Source: Epinephelus fuscoguttatus (lineage: Eukaryota; Chordata; Actinopteri; Perciformes; Serranidae). Taken from it: a stretch of 64,000 bases of DNA. The notes under the pieces were generated by a model. The model saw only the letters and a list, made by a program, of their open reading frames with translations. It ran no database searches and was not told the origin of the DNA. Shown piece after piece: positions 58,033 through 64,000 of this stretch. Numbering within the stretch: the first letter of the stretch is position 1; each line of letters opens with the position of its first letter. Where the stretch lies: positions 42,150,955 through 42,214,954 of the forward strand of contig NC_064764.1 of the NCBI RefSeq assembly GCF_011397635.1, given 5' to 3'. Both the position numbers and the translations under genes were made by a program.

Positions 58033-58271
58033 ATGTTTCTGGAGTAAACCTGCCCCCTATAGTGAGTACCAAAAATACCAAAAATGGACCTTGGGCTTTT
58101 CTTTGGAGTTTTATTTGAAATGCAACGCACAACATGTAACATTAACACATTAACAGTAATTGACTTTTTCAGTGTTTCAGGGCTACTTTTGTTGTTAAAA
58201 TATTACGTTGCAACCAAATACTGTATGGTTTCGACACTTTTCTAGCATGTTAAAAAAGGCCATACAGTAAA

Positions 58272-58291
58272 AATAAATAAATAAATAAATA
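58272..58291 (+). repeat. (AAAT)n microsatellite
   Basis: A short run of about five AAAT units near the right end of the hAT element. Confidence 0.9.
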
Positions 58292-58514
58292 AAATCTCTC
58301 AAATTTTAGGCATGCAGGGATTCAATTTAGGGGTGCTTAAGCACCCCCAAAATGGGCTAGAAACGCCTATGCCCTACTCCATGCATTTATTTCCTCTTGC
58401 ATAGATTACTGTAATTCCCTTTATACTGGACTCAGTCAGTCAACACTTTCACGCCTGCAGCTGGTTCAAAATGCAGCAGCAAGACTCCTCACTGGTACCA
58501 GGAAGAGAGACCAT

Positions 58515-59636
58515 GGACTCTAGTTTCGTAGACCGGTGGAGGCGCAGTGCACCTGCACTTCGCCAACTGGGTGTGGTCAGGTGGATTTTATAAGTTTGGC
58601 ACACCATGCGCCTGGCGCAGCTACTCCTCTATCCCACCTCTGTCCATCCTACCTGCGCAAGTCAGAAAGAGGGAGGAGAGAAGGCGTGGAGTGGGTTTTA
58701 CAAACATCACACCAATCAAATGAGCCCCTCTCCTCGCCCTTAAATGCGTCGTGCGAAGGCGTAATGAGAGTTTACTCAATTCGCCATGGCAGAAGAGAGC
58801 AGCAGCGTCAGACGGCCAAACTTCTCCCAGGAGTAAACTGATGTTTTGGTCCGGGAGGTCCAAGCTCGCAGTGTCTGAATATACGGAACTGCGAGCAGAC
58901 CTCCATGGGCTGATGATGCAAAGGTAGCCTGGGAGGAGGTCACCACAATTGTAAATCAAAGTTGCGTTTCTCTAGTGCGCTCTCTCTTTCTCTCTCGCAG
59001 TCTCACTCTGTTTCTTTTCTTTTGACTTTTCTAAGATGACAGATGCTGAATATATACTCCCTATCTGATGCTGTGGCTGTTTGTGGTTGGCTGAGAGGGA
59101 TGTGAACTCATTAGTTTGCAGCTGTGTTAATCAAATCAGGTTGGGTTTCCATTACGCGTGCCAAACGGTGCCAATCCCCTTTGATCTAACATCAGATGTG
59201 ACGGGACAGTCGATATAGAGATACATTTATGTGCTGATTGCAGATAGTTGCATTGAATAATGGTTTTTGGGGTATTTATTGCATTATTAATGTGCCTAAC
59301 ATTCTGGAAACCTGCCTGTGAGGTTTTGGTGACGTGTGCGCAGTGTCTGCCGGTCAGCCAAACTTCAGCTTACACCGGCTGCGCTCCGCCTGCGCTGACA
59401 GTAGACGTGGTTTCAGTTGGCGAGCTTTTAGCGCACCTTCAGTGAAGCCTTTTGGCACAAAACTGTCACTGCGCCAAGCTGGATCTGTCGACACCTCCCC
59501 TTACTGCGCCGCCACACCCATCTTAGCGCACCTCGGTCTGCCAAACTATCAAACTGAGCGCGCCTTGGGTTGCGCTGCTCGAAACTAGCTCTGCGCGGGG
59601 TTCGCCCCCCTGCGTTGCGCCGGGAAACTAGAGCCC
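58515..59636 (+). mobile_element. Harbinger-type element B with Myb-like pseudogene
   Basis: The ends GGACTCTAGTTTC and GAAACTAGAGCCC are inverted repeats flanked by CAT (58512-58514 and 59637-59639). At 58783 a frame starts MAEESSSVRRPNFSQE and is then stopped. It resembles the start of a Harbinger Myb/SANT-like protein and continues, with breaks, as [10 protein letters not shown] and AWEEVTTIVNQSCVS. The interior from 58850 to 59230 matches element A (25960-27130), although the termini differ. It is inserted in the LINE C-terminal region. Confidence 0.85.
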
Positions 59637-60067
59637 CATATGTCCCCTGTACTGGCCTCTCTTCACTGGTTACCAGTGAAGTACAGAATTGATTTTAAGA
59701 TCCTTTTATTTGTTTTTAAAGCATTGCATGGACTATCACCAGGGTACATTTCTGATATGGTCATCCCCTATTCCACCTCCAGACCCCTTAGATCTGCTGA
59801 CCAATCACTGCTCTTCATTCCACACACCAAGTTAAAAACCAAAGGTGATCGTGCATTTTCAGTTGTCTGCCCAAAATTGTGGAATAGTTTGCCACTAAAT
59901 ATTAGAACTTCCCCCTCCATCGAAGTCTTCGAAGCACGTCTGAAGACTCACCTTTTTTCTTTAGCCTTTTAATTGTTATCGTGTAGATAGGCTCTTGTGT
60001 TTATTCGATTGTATGTTTTATTTGTTGGTTGTTCAATAGCTGCTTGTGCTACAATTTTAAATTTTTT

Positions 60068-60699
60068 TGATCGATTTGCCTGACATCGATTGACTTAGTT
60101 TCAGCACCGCGCTAGTGGACAGCTCCTGTTAAGAGCTTCTTAAACAGAATGAAAGCAGACAAGGTAGTTACAGATATATAGCTTGTCTTGAGAAATAGCT
60201 CTCAAATTGATTCAGAGATTAAATGTATTTTCAATAGAGGCAACTTTTTAAATTATTGCTTTCTTTTCACTTTCTGCATCCATTTAAGATTTTACTTAAA
60301 GGGATAGTGCACCCAAAAATGAAAATTCAGCCATTATCTACTCACCCAAAGTTCAAATGAGGTTTTTCCAAACAACTTTTTATGTCGGGGCTTCAGGACA
60401 CTTGGATCACTACAGACGAGCAGTATGGAGATATTTTGTGGTTTCAATGATGTGTTTTTGGACGTTTGAATCTGGGGCGCTGTCAGCCTCCATTAGGTGG
60501 AGTTGGATCTCTGCAAGTGATGTGAGGACTCTAAAACTTCACCTGAGCCTCCCTCGGCATATGGGTGAGTAGATAATGGCTGAGTTTACATTTTTAGGTG
60601 CACTATCCCTTTAAGATCATTCTTTAAGAAGCTCTTAACAGGAGCTGGCCACTACCGCGGTGCTGAAACTAAGTCAATCGATGTCAGGCAAATTGATCA
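60068..60699. mobile_element. TIR element with 85-bp inverted ends, host of a nested MITE
   Basis: The left end (TTTGCCTGACATCGATTGAC, then TTAGTTTCAGCACCGCG and AGCTCCTGTTAAGAGCTTCT) returns reverse-complemented at about 60615-60699 with few differences. Without the inner 311-bp element, it would be about 315 bp. It has no coding sequence. It begins directly after the 3' end of the L2-like LINE. Confidence 0.85.
60300..60610. mobile_element. Nested MITE with TTAA target duplication
   Basis: The ends AGGGATAGTGCACCC and GGTGCACTATCCCT are inverted repeats. With the adjoining segment ATTCAGCCATTATCTACTCA, they extend to about 50 bp. TTAA flanks both sides (60296-60299 and 60611-60614), the piggyBac-type target. 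A truncated copy is at 22944-23228. This wording is common in fish MITEs of the Angel type, a resemblance I note from memory. Confidence 0.85.
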
Positions 60700-60787
60700 C
60701 CCACCACTTCATCAGCCATAAATCACACACAGTGCTGCTACCTAAAGCGCTACTTCCCTGCTGCTCGTGTGTATGTGTGTTCTAATA

Positions 60788-61156
60788 TCTTCATCTTCTA
60801 ACCGCTTCATACTCTTGAGGGTCGCGGGGGGGCTGGAGCCTATCCCAGCTACATCGGGTGAGAGGCAGGGTTCACCCTGGACAGGTCACCAGACTATCGC
60901 AGGGCTGACACATAGAGACAAACAACCATTCACGCTCACATTCACACCTACGGACAATTTAGAGTTATCAATTAATCTAGTCCCCAATCTGCATGTCTTT
61001 GGACTGTGGGAGGAAGCCGGAGTGCCCGGAGAGAACCCACGCTGACACGGGGAGAACATGCAAATTCCGCACAGAAGGGCTCCCACGCCCGGGATCGAAC
61101 TGGCAACCCTCTTGCTGTGAGGCGAGAGTGCTAACCACCACACCACCGTGCCACCC
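60788..61156 (-). mobile_element. tRNA-like SINE copy 3, antisense
   Basis: Reverse complement of the SINE at 26265 and 34661, with the 3' end (CTTCATCTTCTAACCGCTTC) at the left and GGTGGCACGGTGGTGTGGTG at the right. It is flanked by the perfect 12-bp duplication TGTGTTCTAATA (60776-60787 and 61157-61168). Confidence 0.9.
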
Positions 61157-61269
61157 TGTGTTCTAATAATTCTAATGAAAAACTAAGACAATAAATATTT
61201 GTTAATGACTTATTTTCATGACAAAAACAAGACTACAACTAAATAAGTAGTAGTCTTGGTAAGAGAATG

Positions 61270-61640
61270 AGGAAATGTTTTATATTTAGACAAAAAAACA
61301 CAGACGCCTTGCTGAGGCTGGTGCCATCTCCCACCAACTCCAGGAAGCTCCGGGCTGAGGGCAAAATTGCACCGGGTTGCCCTCCGGATGTGTGGAGACA
61401 CTAGTTGATGAGGCATTGTATCTCAGCTGGTACGTCATTTGGACAGCCCGGTCTGACAGCACGTCGAGTGGGCTGAAGTGCTGACACACAAATGCATTTA
61501 GATATGCGGTTTGGCTTTGCACACGGCAACGCTGTTGGTTAGCAGCGAGAATATGCTGTAAAGCAGCCATGGTATCTCACACACGTGTGATGTGGCAACG
61601 TTTTTATGTAGAGTAGCAGGTGGAGCGTCCCTTGATGAGG
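61270..61640 (-). pseudogene. PIF-Harbinger transposase N-terminal relic
   Basis: On the minus strand, a frame starts at 61570 (MAALQHILAANQQRCRVQSQ). It shifts near 61410 to LVSPHIRRATRCNFALSPE, and then shifts again to FLELVGDGTSLSKASV (about 61341-61294). These blocks keep the order of the Harbinger transposase N-terminal region (compare ALRFFANGSFLDNVGD at 17020-17442), but the stretch between ALSPE and FLELV is deleted. The DDE domain is absent. It is a different subfamily from the one at 17 kb. Confidence 0.7.
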
Positions 61641-62024
61641 TTCCAGCTGAGCTCAGTTACACCTGTCAGTTGCCTGATGTCTTAATGTCGCAGGTTTGGA
61701 GGGTGGATGTGTTTCTGTTGCGCCCTGATGTATTTTTTTGGATGTGGTAAACTATCTCATATGTGCATGCAGATATGAGATATGTGCGGACAAATTTTGA
61801 TAAATGATAGTCATGATGATTCATTTTATTTGTGTGCCTGATGTGCACAGCACATACAGTTTAATGTTTTTGTGAAGCAGGGATGATTGTACTTGTATAT
61901 ATATTTTTGTCCATTATCTTAATATTTCTGTTCTCTTTTACTGTCTGATTTTCTTACTCGTTTTGTTGTTGCTAAAACCTGGTATAATGCATCTACATGT
62001 TTTTTGTGCATTGTCTCTGTTTAT

Positions 62025-62122
62025 CAGTCAATCAGTTTTATTTATAAAGCCCAATATCACAAATCACAACTTGCCTCACAGGGCTTTACAGCATACGACA
62101 TCCCTCTGTCCTTAAAAAGATA

Positions 62123-62156
<34 letters not shown>
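62025..62156 (+). repeat. Dispersed repeat tail followed by (TTA)n
   Basis: CAGTTTTATTTATAAAGCCC then AATATCACAAATCACAA and CAGGGCTTTACAGCATACGA is the wording of a very common fish repeat. A (TTA)n microsatellite follows at 62126-62156. Confidence 0.65.
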
Positions 62157-62157
<1 letters not shown>

Positions 62158-62442
62158 CACTTTTCCACAGGCATAAATTGGCTTTTGTCCTTTACCCTTT
62201 TGCAGGGCTGGCCCTAGCCATTTTGGGGCCCTTGGCGAGATTGGGATTTGGTGCCCCCTGCTCCGCCCCCCCACACACAGACTCATTCCACCACCACCAC
62301 TTTACCCCACTAGTACTACCTCGTCACCACCCACTTAATCTACAGTAAAAATATGGACAATAAACACCAGATACCACAATGGTTTCAGAACAAAAATGTT
62401 TTTTTATCTGTATAAATAAAAATTACATAACACAGAATGAGT

Positions 62443-62878
62443 AAATTGTTATATTGCCTACCTTTTGGCAACATCCCTACAGGCTGTTTCACTGGAGGTA
62501 GCTAGAGTGCTTCATGCTACGTTTTGCTATGTTTTGTTGGGGCTGAACGTGCCGCTGCATTCCAACATATAGTACACAGCAGGGGCGAAAATCCCATTTC
62601 ATTTCGCAGTAAAATTTCAGAGAGTGATTCCTGAAGGGGACATGAAAAAGACTGTCTTATTTTGCATATTTTCGTATGTCAGTAAAATAAATAATATCTA
62701 TGACATTAATGTGTCCTCCTCTGACTGTCACTGCCTGTTGCAGCAGGTAGAGAGAGGAGGGGCTGTTTACAACAATCCACGCAATTTTAAAATTCATCGC
62801 AAACTCAGATAAACAGCTGTGCCACATACAGTACAACTTTAATTTTAGATTCTTAACAATTATTAGCTATTAATGTAA
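62443..62878 (-). repeat. Dispersed repeat, arm 2, uninterrupted copy
   Basis: This is the inverted partner of 52270-53450 without the hAT-like insertion. It retains about 100 bp (62653-62752) that are lacking in arm 1. A further short match, CAGATTGAAGGATATGAATC, links 63275 (minus strand) to 49430 (plus strand). Confidence 0.8.
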
Positions 62879-62879
62879 C

Positions 62880-64000
62880 GAGCACAATGTGGTTATGTAA
62901 AATGTGCTGGCAGACTTCAGACAAAGCAGCTGAAATGTAGTTTTTCATGCTACATTTGTGCTTGTTGAACAAGTGGTTTGATAAATGACTAATATGCATT
63001 TTACTCATTAAGGTTTTATTGCACTTACAGGTGTCATATTATAACACAAATTATAAGATTAGTTATAACAGTCTAGTTATAAATTATTAGTGCTGTACAT
63101 TGTGATTTATTCTTTAATGCATAAAAGCAGTTACAACACAGAGATACAACACAACTCTGAGGAGCAACTGCACAGTGTCACACGCTCCTTTTGGTCTGTT
63201 TGAAAATTTCAGCACAGTGCCTGTATGTTGTAGGAATGAGCAGTTCTCCAGATGACACTGACTGTTTAGATTCATATCCTTCAATCTGCAGCCTGTCTGA
63301 GTCGAGATGCTATTGTAGCATCATTGGGCTTGTTTGAGATGAGCCAGGCCTGCACAGAATCGATCACCAGCGATCGCCGCACAATGCATGCCCAGGGCAT
63401 GATGGTTCTCACCTGTTCTAACAGCTGATTGGTTTAGATGTTGACTCTACCATATGACGTTTTACAAAAACTTTTCTATTTTGTTGAACTGGAGTTATTT
63501 TAATTTTATTTGTCTGATTTTAAAGGTTCATTGTGTTAACAGAATACATGTTGTGACAGTTAGTGATCAGGGACTAAATACATCAGTTTTATAAATCATA
63601 AACTGCATACAATATATCATAGTTGTTGTCTAATATATATTAACATCGCACTGATTTTATTATGGAAGTTTTTATCAAAACAAAAGCTTCTGGTAAGTGA
63701 TGTGATTGTTAAAAACGTGTGCAGACATGAAGCCCTGACAGTTTGAATATCTGACAGATCAATAATATGATACAGCTGTTGTCCTCTTTGTGTTCGACTA
63801 TTAATGTTTTTAATTTATTGATGTGGTTTAGAGGGACAGGTCTGGTCAGCTCATTTATATACTGCAGCAAACTGATATGATGCCGATTTACATGAGAATT
63901 CATGTCACATTGAGGTTGAACCATGAATAGAAATCACAAATCACATGTAGAACAGTTTAATGTCATAATTAAAACAACTGGAGAGACTGTGTACAAACTG
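62880..64000. other. A/T-rich DNA without a supported gene
   Basis: Open frames are short and without motifs. Apart from the short match near 63275, I see no element. Confidence 0.5.

Larger units (their letters stand above)
55211..58371 (+). mobile_element. hAT-like element with 8-bp target duplication, containing a Penelope element
   Basis: The left end CAGGGGCGGTTCTAGG pairs with the right end CTAGAAACGCCTATG. Flanks are CCCTACAC (55203-55210) and CCCTACTC (58372-58379), an 8-bp duplication with one mismatch, as hAT elements make. Without the inner Penelope insertion, the element is about 650 bp and has no transposase, so it is non-autonomous. Confidence 0.85.
54166..60060 (+). mobile_element. 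L2-like LINE relic split by two transposon insertions
   Basis: Pieces lie at 54166-55210, 58372-58514 and 59637-60060. The first has the end of the endonuclease and start of the RT ([35 protein letters not shown]), then an internal deletion, then [18 protein letters not shown] and a mutated catalytic box (YPDD). The second has LHAFISSCIDYCNSLYTGLS and NAAARLLTGTRKRDH. The third, beginning [16 protein letters not shown], runs to the stop of the C-terminal block at 59970-59972. Removing the insertions restores continuity at both joints (LETLHAF and RDHMSP). The order of events is therefore clear: LINE first, then the hAT (55211-58371) and the Harbinger element (58515-59636). Confidence 0.9.

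Overview
This is eukaryotic DNA from a ray-finned (teleost, probably percomorph) fish. The evidence is genes with many short exons and GT-AG introns, plus a dense and nested set of fish-type transposons (L2/CR1, RTE/Rex3-like and R2/NeSL-like LINEs, a Penelope element, Tc1, PIF-Harbinger and hAT elements, tRNA-like SINEs), minisatellites and microsatellites. No bacterial operon, CRISPR array, rRNA or free-standing tRNA gene was seen. I could reconstruct three host genes exon by exon; every splice junction is GT-AG and phase-consistent.

Region by region: (1) 1-13.3 kb holds the last six coding exons (+) of a mitochondrial CYP27-type cytochrome P450, preceded by a broken LINE and with several dispersed repeats in its introns. 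(2) 13.4-24 kb is a transposon graveyard: an RTE-like LINE relic, a TIR element, and two opposite-facing Harbinger elements of one family that end in different termini. (3) 24.3-36.0 kb (-) carries a six-exon gene for an unrecognised 530-residue protein with 21 tandem copies of a 15-residue Gly/Asp/Ser repeat, a helical linker and a C-terminal alpha/beta domain. (4) 36.3-45.4 kb (+) carries a complete nine-coding-exon gene for an IFI44-like (interferon-induced protein 44 family) GTPase. Its introns hold a 1-kb minisatellite, an L2-like LINE and a nearly intact Tc1 transposon. (5) 45.4-64 kb has no host gene that I can support. It contains a long minisatellite, a degraded LINE with a restriction-like endonuclease, a four-layer nest of transposons (L2-like LINE, into which a hAT element and a Harbinger element inserted, with a Penelope element inside the hAT), a MITE nested in another TIR element, a Harbinger relic and a repeat shared in inverted orientation between 52-53 kb and 62-63 kb.

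The most interesting unit is the divergent pair at 24.3-45.4 kb. The repeat-rich gene and the IFI44-like GTPase start only 316 bp apart, head to head, and both first coding exons are 25 nt long and end in phase 1. Shared control, and possibly a shared immune role, is a reasonable inference but is not shown by the sequence. I did not find a clear GAAANNGAAA interferon element in the gap. All family assignments come from reading motifs, without database searches.
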